A DNA stretch of 63,373 nt, taken from positions 1 to 63,373 of the forward strand of contig JALDYI010000005.1 in the NCBI GenBank assembly GCA_032154105.1, in the 5' to 3' direction. Below, piece by piece: positions 44,206 through 52,832 of this stretch. Each line of letters opens with the position of its first letter. Position 1 is the stretch's first letter. Under the pieces are notes generated by a model. The model had not been told where the DNA came from. It did no database searches and saw nothing but the letters and a program-made list of their open reading frames with translations. Source of the DNA: UBA6022 sp032154105. Its GTDB lineage: Bacteria > Patescibacteriota > Saccharimonadia > Saccharimonadales > Saccharimonadaceae. Made by a program: the position numbers and the translations under genes.

Positions 44206-44830
44206 ATGATTTTGGCATATTGCTGAGAGACTGCCAGACATACCAGCTGGCGACAGACTCGTAGGGGTGCCACTTGTATTGCTCGGCGACGATTCGAATA
44301 GTTTCTGCCTTTGGCAGTGTCTCAAGTCCGTAGAGCCGCATGATGCCAGTTCGTACACCCAGATCTCCGACAGGGAGCACATCGAGACGCCCCATGCAGA
44401 ACATTAAAAACATATGAACGGTCCATTCGCCAATGCCTTTTACTTTGGTGAGCTCGCCAATAATGTCGTCGTTACTGAGTTGATCGAGCGTATCAAAGTG
44501 TACGCTGCCATCGAGAATGCGCCGGGCGAGGTCTTGAATATAGCCGGCTTTTTGATACGACAGTCCTGCGGCGCGCAGCTCCTCGACATCTCGTTGGAGA
44601 ATCTGCTCGGGCTGCGGGAAGGCGTCACCGAATAGGCCTTTGAATCGCTTCTGGATAGTAGCGGCGGCCTTGACGCTCAGTTGTTGGCCAATAATACTAC
44701 CGATCAACTCATGATAATAGTCAGTATGAGCTACGAGTGTTGGAGTGGCAGACGTGCCGGCAATAATAGTGGCCAGAAATGGATCATGCGTACGAAGATG
44801 TTTGACGGCCGATTGGATAGCGGGTGTCAT
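44204..44830 (-). CDS. DNA-3-methyladenine glycosylase II (AlkA-like)
   Basis: A 208-aa HhH-GPD glycosylase that removes alkylated bases. Helix-hairpin-helix LTKVKGIGEWTVHMFLMF followed by catalytic Asp in VLPVGDLGVRTGI. It has no N-terminal AlkA domain, matching compact bacterial versions. Its ATG directly follows the stop of the upstream metallohydrolase, and msrA precedes that, forming a damage-repair style operon. Confidence 0.92.
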   Translation of the reverse strand: MTPAIQSAVKHLRTHDPFLATIIAGTSATPTLVAHTDYYHELIGSIIGQQLSVKAAATIQKRFKGLFGDAFPQPEQILQRDVEELRAAGLSYQKAGYIQDLARRILDGSVHFDTLDQLSNDDIIGELTKVKGIGEWTVHMFLMFCMGRLDVLPVGDLGVRTGIMRLYGLETLPKAETIRIVAEQYKWHPYESVASWYVWQSLSNMPKS

Positions 44831-45460
44831 TTACAGCTCGATCGGTTTGCTTAGGCGGCTATAGACGACGCCGTGCGCACTTGCTGTTGCGCCAATGAGT
44901 CGATCGACAAGGCTTTTGCCGATATGAGAGGCGATGGCATCGTGTGTAGGAAATGCGATGCGAGGATGGACGGCAACGACAAAATCCATCACTTCGCCGA
45001 TCTTTAGCCACGGTGCGGTAACAGGAAGGGCGAGCGTATCGACAGAAGCATCAGGGACGAAAAGTGAGTCACCAGGATAGTAGAGAAGGTCGTTGATGAG
45101 CACGCCAAGGTTGGCGATATGTGCCAGGCTGTCGTGAATACCGGCATGTTGCCCACCAAAAAATTGCAAATCAAACGCACCGATGGTATATGATTCACCG
45201 GCGGCAACCTCCTTGACCGGAAAGGCTTGTATTTTGTTTGTAATGTCGGCGTGGCCGATGATGACGGCGGTAGGATTTTTATCGATGATTGCTTCGATCT
45301 GCTCGTGGCTGAAGTGGTCGGTGTGTTCATGGGTAATAACGACGGCTACGACATGATCGGGGGCGATAAAGTCGGTCGTGAAGTTGCCCGGATCAACGAC
45401 GAGTAGCTGACCTTGATTTTCAACGGTAAAGCAAGCATGTTCGTATTTAGTGAGTTTCAT
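44831..45460 (-). CDS. MBL-fold metallohydrolase (UlaG-like)
   Basis: A 209-aa metallo-beta-lactamase superfamily protein with metal motif THEHTDH (43-49), start MKLTKYEHACFTVE, and FFGGQHAGI and FPTHDAI later. It resembles the UlaG/beta-lactamase-3 group. The physiological substrate is unknown. ATG 45460 is preceded by AAGGAGG and overlaps the msrA stop by 4 nt. Confidence 0.9.
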   Translation of the reverse strand: MKLTKYEHACFTVENQGQLLVVDPGNFTTDFIAPDHVVAVVITHEHTDHFSHEQIEAIIDKNPTAVIIGHADITNKIQAFPVKEVAAGESYTIGAFDLQFFGGQHAGIHDSLAHIANLGVLINDLLYYPGDSLFVPDASVDTLALPVTAPWLKIGEVMDFVVAVHPRIAFPTHDAIASHIGKSLVDRLIGATASAHGVVYSRLSKPIEL

Positions 45461-45996
45461 GACGTATCCTCCTTCTTGAACCATCGATTATACGCGGCCC
45501 TCGCCTTGATAATCTTTGGCATGATTACGATTGAACAATAGCCGCTTTCGGGCTGTTTCGAGAAGAAATCTTGATGTTCGTCTTCGGCAATGTACCAGTT
45601 GCTGAGCGGTTCAATTTCGGTGGTGATAGGATCGTCCCATAGGTGTTCTGCGCGCGAGACGGCTGCTTTGAACGCCTGCTTCTGCTGCTCATCGCTATAA
45701 AGGAGACATGATCGATACTGAGTGCCGACGTCGGCACCTTGGCGATTGAGGGTTGTCGGGTCGTGGATTAAGAAGAAGATGTCGAGGACAGTGTCGGTCG
45801 GAATGATTGTCTCGTCGAACGTGACGCGTACGACTTCAGCGAAGCCGGTGTGGCCCGATGCTACGCGGTAATAGTTCGGAGTGCGGTCATCATGGCCATT
45901 GGCGTATCCGCTTTCAACCAAGGTAACACCCTCGATGCGTCGAAAGACGGCATCGATACACCAGAAGCATCCACCGCCGATAACAAAAGTTGTCAT
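45457..45996 (-). CDS. msrA: Peptide methionine sulfoxide reductase A
   Basis: A 179-aa MsrA. Active-site GGGCFWC (Cys10 nucleophile; the second Cys13 replaces the usual Gly), then FRRIEGV, SGYANG, SGHTGFAEVVRV and YRSCLLYSDEQQ. Repairs oxidised methionine. A TATACT box 6 nt from the ATG gives a leaderless message. First gene of an operon with the metallohydrolase and AlkA-like glycosylase; divergent from the MutY-like gene. Confidence 0.95.
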   Translation of the reverse strand: MTTFVIGGGCFWCIDAVFRRIEGVTLVESGYANGHDDRTPNYYRVASGHTGFAEVVRVTFDETIIPTDTVLDIFFLIHDPTTLNRQGADVGTQYRSCLLYSDEQQKQAFKAAVSRAEHLWDDPITTEIEPLSNWYIAEDEHQDFFSKQPESGYCSIVIMPKIIKARAAYNRWFKKEDTS

Positions 45997-46026
45997 ACTT
46001 TAAGTATACGCCGTTATACTAAGGAG
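45997..46026. promoter_or_regulatory. Minimal divergent promoter, msrA and mutY-like
   Basis: Only 30 bp separate the two start codons. TATACT for msrA on the minus strand is 46003-46008; TATACT for the right gene is 46015-46020. Each is 6 nt from its start codon. The -35 regions must lie inside the opposite coding sequence, so the two promoters probably compete. Confidence 0.8.
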
Positions 46027-46827
46027 GTGAACAGTGACGAATTTCGAGAGCTAATTTGGCAAAAGGGCAGAGAGCTGTACCGTGATATGCCGTGGCGGGC
46101 CGATACTAGGGCTTACTACGTGCTCGTCAGTGAACTAATGCTGCAGCAGACGCAGGTTGACCGTGTGATACCGAAATTCGAGACATTTATAGCGCGTTTC
46201 CCAGACGAAAGAGCGCTTGCTTCGGCGAGTTTAGCTGAAGTGCTGACACTTTGGAACGGACTTGGCTACAATCGGCGAGCGAAGTTTTTGCATGATGCAG
46301 CTAAGATGATTTTGACTGATTTTGGTGGCGTATTTCCTGAGACATACGAAGACCTCGTGAAGCTTCCAGGCGTGGGGCCAAACACAGCCGGGGCGATTTT
46401 GAACTACGCATGCAACAGGGCGACCGTGTTTATTGAAACCAACGTACGAACGATCTATTTTCATCACTTCTTTCCCGAGGGCGATAAGGTGAGCGACGCA
46501 CAGTTACGTCCGCTTATAGAGCAAACACTCGATCCAGACAATCCGCGTGAGTTTTATTGGGCGCTCATGGACTACGGATCATGGCTCAAACGTCAGGGCG
46601 CGGGCAAGATTACCCAGAGTCGCCATTATAAAAAGCAGTCTGCGCTAGTGGGCAGTGTGCGCGAGATTCGAGGTCAGATTATTCGACAGCTAGCAGCTAG
46701 TGATATGACGCACAATCAGCTCCAGCGCGTCGTGACGGTTGACGAGCGATTTGGTCGGGCGCTGGCAGGCGTCGTGCGCGATGGGCTCGTGAGCCAACGC
46801 GGCGATGTGCTTCATTTGACGAAATAG
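46027..46827 (+). CDS. MutY-like A/G-specific adenine glycosylase, FeS-less
   Basis: A 266-aa HhH-GPD glycosylase. MPWRADTRAYYVLVSELMLQQTQVDRV and the hairpin LPGVGPNTAGAI match MutY. At the catalytic Asp position there is Glu (FIETNVRTIYFHHFF). The FeS cysteines and the C-terminal Nudix-like domain are missing, and the tail has GSVREIRGQIIRQL. This fits a MutY-like subfamily known from small genomes. GTG 46027 is chosen because TATACT lies 6 nt upstream and no ATG is near. Confidence 0.85.
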   Translation: MNSDEFRELIWQKGRELYRDMPWRADTRAYYVLVSELMLQQTQVDRVIPKFETFIARFPDERALASASLAEVLTLWNGLGYNRRAKFLHDAAKMILTDFGGVFPETYEDLVKLPGVGPNTAGAILNYACNRATVFIETNVRTIYFHHFFPEGDKVSDAQLRPLIEQTLDPDNPREFYWALMDYGSWLKRQGAGKITQSRHYKKQSALVGSVREIRGQIIRQLAASDMTHNQLQRVVTVDERFGRALAGVVRDGLVSQRGDVLHLTK

Positions 46828-46851
46828 CTCCTTTCGAGGGATAATAGAGCT

Positions 46852-47409
46852 ATGATAAAACGATCCGTACTCGTAGGTATGATCGCTGGCGCAAGTTTGC
46901 TGGCACTGTTTGTATGTTCGCAGGTGAGCCGTGCTCAATCGCCGCTTATGAGCGAGGCACACATTGAGCGTATCCGCAGTAATTGCACCGAGACAAAGGC
47001 AACACTATCTCAGTTGCATGCCAGTGACGGGCTCCTGCGTGTGAACAGGGGGCAGGTCTACGAATCGATCTCGACCAAACTTATGGCGACGTTCAATAGC
47101 CGGGCAAGTTTAAACAGGCTTGATGCAGTGCAGCTCGTAGCGGTGGCAAGTGCCTATGAGCGTGAGCTGATTGCCTTTCGAGTTGACTATAAGGCGTACG
47201 AACAACAGATGTCGGATATTTTGAAGATTGACTGCACCAAGCAGCCAGTCGCTTTTTACGATGCTATTGCCGAGGCCCGCGATAAGCGCATGAAGGTGCG
47301 TCAGCGCGTCGTTGCGCTTACGAAGCAAATCAATGAGTACAAGGTGGCTTTTGATGCCTTTGAAAAACAGTATGTGGCGTCTTTGCAGACGACACAGGAG
47401 GGGCAATAG
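46852..47409 (+). CDS. Exported helical protein, 185 aa, unknown
   Basis: Not recognised. N-terminal signal or anchor (KRSVLVGMIAGASLLALFVC), with AQ|S near residue 29 as a possible signal cleavage site. The rest is predicted helical/coiled, with one Cys pair (SNCTE, IDCTK). GATAAT at 46840-46845, with TTGACG 18 nt further upstream, lies 6 nt from the ATG (leaderless). Followed after 3 nt by a membrane protein, probably a partner. Confidence 0.75.
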   Translation: MIKRSVLVGMIAGASLLALFVCSQVSRAQSPLMSEAHIERIRSNCTETKATLSQLHASDGLLRVNRGQVYESISTKLMATFNSRASLNRLDAVQLVAVASAYERELIAFRVDYKAYEQQMSDILKIDCTKQPVAFYDAIAEARDKRMKVRQRVVALTKQINEYKVAFDAFEKQYVASLQTTQEGQ

Positions 47410-47412
47410 CAT

Positions 47413-47796
47413 ATGACCGAAGAGACACATACTCCTGAGGCGCAAGTCGTAACTCCTTGGAGTCAGCACCGCTTTTTGATTATGATTGCAAGTGCGGTTG
47501 CTATCTCTTTGTTTTTGGTAGGTATTGGCCTTGCACTATACTCAAGCAGCGGCGCGGCCCAGCTTGATTTAAGTCGTCCGGGGTATGCTACTGTACGATC
47601 GGAGGCTACGAAAGCAGCCGATAAGTATGAAGGCTTTTCGGCTAATGGTCCGATTGACAAGGAGGCGCTCGAGCAATTTCGTAAACTTTTCGATGAGCAA
47701 TCGTCGAGTGCGACCAATTTCGATGCGTTTGCAAACGATGTCCTGAGTGATTCTGCGTTAAAGATCGACAGTCCATCGACTGTAAACGAACAGTAG
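47413..47796 (+). CDS. Single-helix membrane protein, 127 aa, unknown
   Basis: Cytoplasmic start, one membrane helix (~21-43), then an acidic, Ser-rich extracytoplasmic part. Not recognised. AGGAGGGG lies 8-11 nt before the ATG. It is likely co-transcribed with the preceding exported protein, and faces the mscS gene convergently. Confidence 0.75.
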   Translation: MTEETHTPEAQVVTPWSQHRFLIMIASAVAISLFLVGIGLALYSSSGAAQLDLSRPGYATVRSEATKAADKYEGFSANGPIDKEALEQFRKLFDEQSSSATNFDAFANDVLSDSALKIDSPSTVNEQ

Positions 47797-47802
47797 AACA
47801 GC

Positions 47803-48681
47803 CTACTTCTTGATAGTAGGGGTTGGCAAAAGACTTGGCGCCACGGCAAGCTTTATGTTGGCATCCTCGAGTGCTTCAAGTAGGCGCTTGCGCATCTCGG
47901 CAGTCACTGACCATTGATCGGATGGCTGTGTTTTTCCAGCGATCAGCAGATCAACTGCAGTACCAGTAAATTCGCCGATTGAGACAAAAGCGGGCGCTTT
48001 GATAATTTTGTTTTTCCACTCGCCTTCACTGGCAAGTTCGATGCCGATGCGATTGATAATTTCAGTTATGGCATCAATATTACTTGATGGATGAACGGCA
48101 ATATTAAAGCGCGCCATGCTGTAGCCCATAGTTTTGTTGATAACGTGCATAACCATACCGTTTGGGAAGTAGTGCACGTTGCCATCAGCGTCGCGCAGTA
48201 CGGTTGAGCGCGTGCCGATCCGCTCCACTGTGCCGCTCGCCCCCTCGATAGCAATAATATCACCGACACGATATTGATTTTCGGCAATGATGAAAATGCC
48301 CGACAGGAAGTCCTTGATGAGTGACTGGGCACCGAAGCCAAGTGCGACACCAATAATACCGGCGCTGGCAAAGAGTGGTGCGAGATCGAGCCTGAATAGT
48401 TGCGTAAGGATACTGACGGTCACGAAGATAATGATGGCAATACGCCAAATCGAAACAAACAAGGCGGACAGCGTTTTTTGACGCTTTTCCATATCTTTTC
48501 GATGCCAATCACGGTGTCGAGCGGTATTTTTTACTGCTTGCCTGACGAGCTTTGCGAGTAAACCGCTGCCGATATAAAAGAGTATCGTGGCAATAATGAT
48601 GGTCGTGAGTACACTGAGGCTAGATTTCTCGAGCCACTCTGGAATACCGAGTGTTTGATACGCATCCATGGCTTGGTTCAT
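47803..48681 (-). CDS. MscS-family mechanosensitive channel
   Basis: A 292-aa small-conductance channel. Three N-terminal helices (about 20-120) ending in the pore helix FASAGIIGVALGFGAQSLIKDFLSG, then the beta domain (YRVGDIIAIEGASGTVERIGTRSTVLRDADG) and the C-terminal alpha/beta domain. Releases osmolytes on hypo-osmotic shock. TATACT with extended TGC lies 8 nt from the ATG (leaderless). Confidence 0.94.
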   Translation of the reverse strand: MNQAMDAYQTLGIPEWLEKSSLSVLTTIIIATILFYIGSGLLAKLVRQAVKNTARHRDWHRKDMEKRQKTLSALFVSIWRIAIIIFVTVSILTQLFRLDLAPLFASAGIIGVALGFGAQSLIKDFLSGIFIIAENQYRVGDIIAIEGASGTVERIGTRSTVLRDADGNVHYFPNGMVMHVINKTMGYSMARFNIAVHPSSNIDAITEIINRIGIELASEGEWKNKIIKAPAFVSIGEFTGTAVDLLIAGKTQPSDQWSVTAEMRKRLLEALEDANIKLAVAPSLLPTPTIKK

Positions 48682-48741
48682 ATGAGCTTAGTATAGCACG
48701 AGCGTGATGGTTGGATCATGTCTCCGGAGAGACCATAAAAA

Positions 48742-49155
48742 CTAAGAGTTGTTCGTTAGAAAGTTTGTAATGGTAGGTTCAATAGTAGAAGAGCTGTAAT
48801 TTTCGACTCTGTTGTAAGGGTTTCCAGTAACCATTGCTGAGAGTTTTTTGTCTGAATGTGTATCAGAGAGACAGAGGATAGGCTTATGTAACGTTTCGGC
48901 AAATCCAAGCTCGTATCCAACGCCTAGTGATGGATTTGTCACTTCGGCAATGACAACATCGCATTCTTTTATCATGTTGATGTCGCGCTCGTAGATCTGT
49001 TCTTCTGGCAACGGGCTGCCCCCAAGATTGAGGGCATCGTGAACAAATATCTCGCTCATCAATGTGGCTCCAGTGGATTTTATGGCATCGACAATCGCAA
49101 TATAGTTTGACGTGTCGCCGCCGCCGCGTATCGAACAGGCGAAGTAGACCTTCAT
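48742..49155 (-). CDS. DNPH1/RCL-like 2'-deoxynucleoside 5'-phosphate N-hydrolase
   Basis: A 137-aa nucleoside deoxyribosyltransferase-fold enzyme. MKVYFACSIRGGGDTSNY, YERDINMIKECDVVIAEVTNPSLGVGYELG, and KKLSAMVTGN match the RCL/DNPH1 pattern. Would hydrolyse 5'-dNMPs and cleanse the nucleotide pool. ATG 49155 overlaps the murC stop (ATGA), so it is co-translated with murC. Confidence 0.85.
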   Translation of the reverse strand: MKVYFACSIRGGGDTSNYIAIVDAIKSTGATLMSEIFVHDALNLGGSPLPEEQIYERDINMIKECDVVIAEVTNPSLGVGYELGFAETLHKPILCLSDTHSDKKLSAMVTGNPYNRVENYSSSTIEPTITNFLTNNS

Positions 49156-50405
49156 GCCGTTATCCGTTCGCGTAGCCACCCGTCGATTGAACCTGCGCCC
49201 ATGCAGAGAACGAGCTTGCCTTCAGTGCGGGCTTTTTCGATTGCTTGCCAAAGTTCGCTATCGAACTGAGCGACATGGACGTGCTCGCGGTTGGTGAGAT
49301 TGCTGGTGAGTTGTTCTGGTGTGAGGATTTCAAGCTTTGGATCTTCGCGTGAAAGGTAGGTAGGGAGCCAATAGATTTCATCGGCAAGCTCAAATTGATC
49401 GGTGTATTGGTCGCGGATTTCGTGCTGGCGTACATTTTGGTGCGGCTGGTAAATAAGTACGACATGGTCGGATAATTCGCGGGCCATCTGTAGCGTAGCG
49501 GCGATTTCAACCGGGTGATGGCCATAGTCACTATAAAGATTATCGGCTAGTTTTTCGAAGCGTCGATTGGTGCCAGGGAAGGTTTCGAGTGCCCTGCGAT
49601 TCTCACGATTCTCGCCTAAGCCTAGGCGCTCCATACCTTTTAATACTAAGGTGGCATTGCGGCGATTGTGCTCGCCGGCAAGAGCAAGACTCATTACTTC
49701 GTCTTCCTGGAGAGACCATGCATTCGGGTAGTGGCTCTTGATGAAATCGGCATCCTTTTGCCATAAAATAGCACGCCCCGATTGATGGATAAACTGTCGG
49801 AAAGACGATTTGTAGTCATCCTCTGTTGGGTAGGTGTCGGGGTGGTCGTAGTCGATTGATGTGACGAGTGAGAGGTGAGGTGAGAAATGGAGGAAATTGC
49901 GGTCAAATTCATCGCACTCGTAGATAAAATACTCGCTCGCCGGATCAAATTTGCCACTTGGGCCGAAACTAAGTGTGGTACCGACTGAGTAGCTCACAGG
50001 AGTGCCGAGCTCTTCAAGTGCCCAGACGAACATGCCGGTGGTGGTTGTTTTGCCGTGAGTGCCGGCAACGGCGATGAGCTTGAGGTTTTTCTCGGCGATG
50101 ATGTGGGCGAGGAGTTCGTCGCGCTTGGCGGTACGAATGCCCAATTCTCGTGCTACGGCGAGCTCGGGGTGATTGGCTGGCAGCGCAGCGGTGTGGACGA
50201 GCCAATCGATTGGCTGTTCTTGGTGGCAACTTTCAAGGAAGCTGCCATCTTGTCCGATGGAGATGGCGATGCCTCGGGTTTGAAGTTCATGGGTCGTGAG
50301 GCTCTCGCTAGTATCCGATCCCTGGACTTGGTACCCGGCATCATGTGCGATCTCAGCCAATGGACCAATACCGACGCCTCCGATGCCCGAGAAATATATA
50401 TTCAT
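49152..50405 (-). CDS. murC: UDP-N-acetylmuramate--L-alanine ligase (MurC-like)
   Basis: A 417-aa Mur ligase. N-terminal dinucleotide-fold domain (FSGIGGVGIGPLAEIA; GSDTSES), ATP-binding AGTHGKTTTT (114-123), central ECDEFDRNFLHF and DYDHPDTY, and C-terminal YGHHPVEIAATL. It attaches the first amino acid to UDP-MurNAc in peptidoglycan synthesis; it could alternatively be a Mpl-type recycling ligase, and at 417 aa it is slightly short. TATACT with extended TGG lies 7 nt from the ATG. Confidence 0.87.
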   Translation of the reverse strand: MNIYFSGIGGVGIGPLAEIAHDAGYQVQGSDTSESLTTHELQTRGIAISIGQDGSFLESCHQEQPIDWLVHTAALPANHPELAVARELGIRTAKRDELLAHIIAEKNLKLIAVAGTHGKTTTTGMFVWALEELGTPVSYSVGTTLSFGPSGKFDPASEYFIYECDEFDRNFLHFSPHLSLVTSIDYDHPDTYPTEDDYKSSFRQFIHQSGRAILWQKDADFIKSHYPNAWSLQEDEVMSLALAGEHNRRNATLVLKGMERLGLGENRENRRALETFPGTNRRFEKLADNLYSDYGHHPVEIAATLQMARELSDHVVLIYQPHQNVRQHEIRDQYTDQFELADEIYWLPTYLSREDPKLEILTPEQLTSNLTNREHVHVAQFDSELWQAIEKARTEGKLVLCMGAGSIDGWLRERITA

Positions 50406-50480
50406 ACTAGCTAGTATACCACTTGCTCAGAGGCAGCAAGGTGTGGTGTAATAGGGGTAACCTTAAGCAATACAAACAAT

Positions 50481-51695
50481 ATGATAAAAACGCTTATTCA
50501 CCGTATATTACTGCGCCGCCACTTTTGGCGTCATGCCACCTTTTCAGAGGTGGCGGAGTTATACGCCTCCAGCATGCTGCGCCGCCTGGCTATTAATATA
50601 TCGGCAGCGTTTATGTCGATCTACTTGTTGCAACATGGCTATAGCATTTTATTTATTGCCGGCTACTGGGCGTTGTACTATTTTCTTAAAATCTTTATGG
50701 CGTTTCCGTCAGCTATCTATGCCTCAAAGTTTGGCCCAAAGCACGGCATTCTCGTATCGAATTTGTTATACATTCCAGCCATGATTCTTTTTACGATGGT
50801 GCCGCATTGGGGGTTGGCGGCCCTTGCTGCATCGGCGCTTTTGCAGGGTGCATCGGCCACGATGTATAACATTTGCTACTATATTAATTTTTCAAAAGTG
50901 AAAAGTGTTGAACATGCGGGCAAGGAGATCGCCTATATGAACATCGTCGAAAAGATTGCCACCGGGCTTAGTCCGCTGATCGGCGGACTACTGGCATTTG
51001 CTGCTGGTCCTGAGGCGTCGATGTGGGCAGCAGCGGTGTTGTTTGCTGTTGCGGCATTGCCATTACTTCAGACCGCCGAGCCACCACGATCACGGCAGAA
51101 GCTTGTCTTCCGGGGCTTCCCGTGGCGTATGGCATGGCGCAGTTTGGTTGCCGAGACTGGACTCGGGTTCGATGTTGTTGCCTCGGGTATCGTATGGTCG
51201 CTTCTTGTGGCTGTGGCAATTCTGGGGACAAGTGGCAACGAGGTGTATGCCAAGCTTGGCGCGTTGCTATCTATCGTACTACTCGCGGCCATCGCATCGT
51301 CGTATATGTACGGCAAGCTTATCGATCGGCGCCGTGGTGGTGATTTGCTGCGTATTGCCGTGATCGGTAATGTACTCGTTCACTCGGTGCGACCATTTAC
51401 AGGCACGATTGGCGGCGTATTAGCGGTGAATGCGGCCAACGAAGTGGCGACAACTGGTTACTCGATGGCATTTATGCGAGGCATGTTTGATACGGCCGAT
51501 ATATCTGGCCATCGCATTACGTACCTGGCGTGCATTGAGGTGATGGCAAATCTGGGCGCAGCCTTGGCTGGAGTGGTTCTCGCGATCTGTGTGCTGTTAT
51601 TTGGTGATATCGATGGTATGAAGTCGTTCTTTTTTGCCGCCGCCGCTGTCGCGTTGATTATTGCAACGCCAAAGTTTCGTCTCTACCGAAAATAG
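50481..51695 (+). CDS. MFS-like transporter
   Basis: A 404-aa protein with about twelve helices. The first half (SMLRRLAINISAAFMSIYLLQHGYSILFIAGYWALYYFLK) and motif A-like YASKFGPKHGILVS indicate a major facilitator. No strong -10 close to the ATG and no clear SD, so expression signals are weak. Divergent from murC. Substrate unknown. Confidence 0.85.
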   Translation: MIKTLIHRILLRRHFWRHATFSEVAELYASSMLRRLAINISAAFMSIYLLQHGYSILFIAGYWALYYFLKIFMAFPSAIYASKFGPKHGILVSNLLYIPAMILFTMVPHWGLAALAASALLQGASATMYNICYYINFSKVKSVEHAGKEIAYMNIVEKIATGLSPLIGGLLAFAAGPEASMWAAAVLFAVAALPLLQTAEPPRSRQKLVFRGFPWRMAWRSLVAETGLGFDVVASGIVWSLLVAVAILGTSGNEVYAKLGALLSIVLLAAIASSYMYGKLIDRRRGGDLLRIAVIGNVLVHSVRPFTGTIGGVLAVNAANEVATTGYSMAFMRGMFDTADISGHRITYLACIEVMANLGAALAGVVLAICVLLFGDIDGMKSFFFAAAAVALIIATPKFRLYRK

Positions 51696-51743
51696 TGCTC
51701 ATGCTACAATATAGGGAGTATCACGAGGTGGGATATATTTTCA

Positions 51744-52388
51744 GTGACAGACAAGCACAAGGTGAGGAGTACGCTTAGATTTCTACAGCACGCGAAGACG
51801 TGGCAGCTCTTTGTGGTGCTTATTTTATGTGCGTTCATAGCAGCTACCTTTTTACGCCTCAACAATATCGGTATGATAGAGCGTCGAACGGCGGTCATTG
51901 CGGCTGATGAAGCGGGCAATGCTGCTGTTACGCAACAAAGGTTGTTTGCTTTACAACGATACGTAACAAGCCACATGAACACCGACCCTGGGCGCATCGC
52001 ATTCATCGGTCAACATCAACGCGATAGCCAGAAATTAAAGGACCAGGCGGCCAGTCAGGGCAGCTCTGACGGCAATGTTTACCAGAAGGCAGCCGCGGTC
52101 TGTGATCCGATCGCCAGAGATGAGGGGTGGCGCTGGCCTGACCCCCGTTATACGCAGTGTATTGATACTGAGTTGAGTAAGTATCCAGCAGCGAGTGGAC
52201 CGGTGATGAGCATTAAGGTTCCTGATGTCAGCATGTACTATCACACCTATGTCTCCCCGGCTTGGTCGCCAGACTTTGCGGGCTTTTCATTACTTGCCTG
52301 TGTCATCTTGGTGCTTATGATCCTGGTGCGCCTCGTAAGCCTATTTGTCCTTCGTTTACTACTGAAACATCACTATAAGAGTGTGTAA
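51744..52388 (+). CDS. Membrane protein with two terminal helices, 214 aa, unknown
   Basis: Not recognised. Helices at about 20-38 and 172-198 flank an extracytoplasmic region with two cysteines (AAVCDPIARDEGWRWPDPRYTQCID), possibly a disulfide loop. The GTG at 51744 follows ACGAGGTGGG; TACAAT lies about 40 nt upstream. Confidence 0.7.
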   Translation: MTDKHKVRSTLRFLQHAKTWQLFVVLILCAFIAATFLRLNNIGMIERRTAVIAADEAGNAAVTQQRLFALQRYVTSHMNTDPGRIAFIGQHQRDSQKLKDQAASQGSSDGNVYQKAAAVCDPIARDEGWRWPDPRYTQCIDTELSKYPAASGPVMSIKVPDVSMYYHTYVSPAWSPDFAGFSLLACVILVLMILVRLVSLFVLRLLLKHHYKSV

Positions 52389-52392
52389 GGTG

Positions 52393-52426
52393 TTGACAGT
52401 GGTGGCATGAGGGGGTAATCTTACCC
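52393..52426 (+). promoter_or_regulatory. Strong promoter with operator palindrome
   Basis: -35 TTGACA (52393-52398), 17-nt spacer, -10 TAATCT (52416-52421). The perfect palindrome GGGTAA-TC-TTACCC (52413-52426) overlaps the -10 box and would suit a dimeric repressor. Confidence 0.7.
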
Positions 52427-52462
52427 TTGTAAGAACTAAACACTTAGGAGGTATAAGATCTT

Positions 52463-52675
52463 ATGGCTTACAGTCACACAAATTCGAAGGGTATCACTTA
52501 CTACTTGCACAAAACCGACGTAACACTACGCGGTGGCAAGCCACAAACTATCTACTTTTTCGCTAAAGTAGAAAAGAACGCCAAGGGCGAACCAACTGAT
52601 CTTCCAGAAGATCGCGAAGTTAAGGAAAACCCACGCAACGGCTTCCTTACTATCAGCAAAATTAAAACTGCTTAA
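52463..52675 (+). CDS. Conserved small soluble protein, 70 aa
   Basis: MAYSHTNSKGITYYLHKTDVTLRGGKPQTIYFFAK... A beta-rich small protein that I associate with Patescibacteria hypothetical families but cannot name functionally. TAGGAGG 8 nt before the ATG, a consensus -35 and a perfect -10-overlapping palindrome suggest a highly expressed and regulated gene. Standalone unit. Confidence 0.8.
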   Translation: MAYSHTNSKGITYYLHKTDVTLRGGKPQTIYFFAKVEKNAKGEPTDLPEDREVKENPRNGFLTISKIKTA

Positions 52676-52746
52676 TAGGATTTTCCTATTGCACCATAAG
52701 CGCGTTTGGTAGTATAGTATTATCAAACAAACAGGTGCCAAAATAG

Positions 52747-52788
52747 CTCCCGAGAATGCGCAAATCATTCGAAGGGGCTTTTTTGTTG
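52747..52788 (+). terminator. Terminator-like hairpin
   Basis: AGCTCC and GAATG segments pair imperfectly with CATTCG and GGGGCT, followed by TTTTTT. A second small inverted repeat (GTTTGGTA / TATCAAAC) lies just upstream at 52708. Confidence 0.6.
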
Positions 52789-52832
52789 GTTTATCTCTTT
52801 AAAATGTCATTTGGGTGTAAAATAGAACCTAT

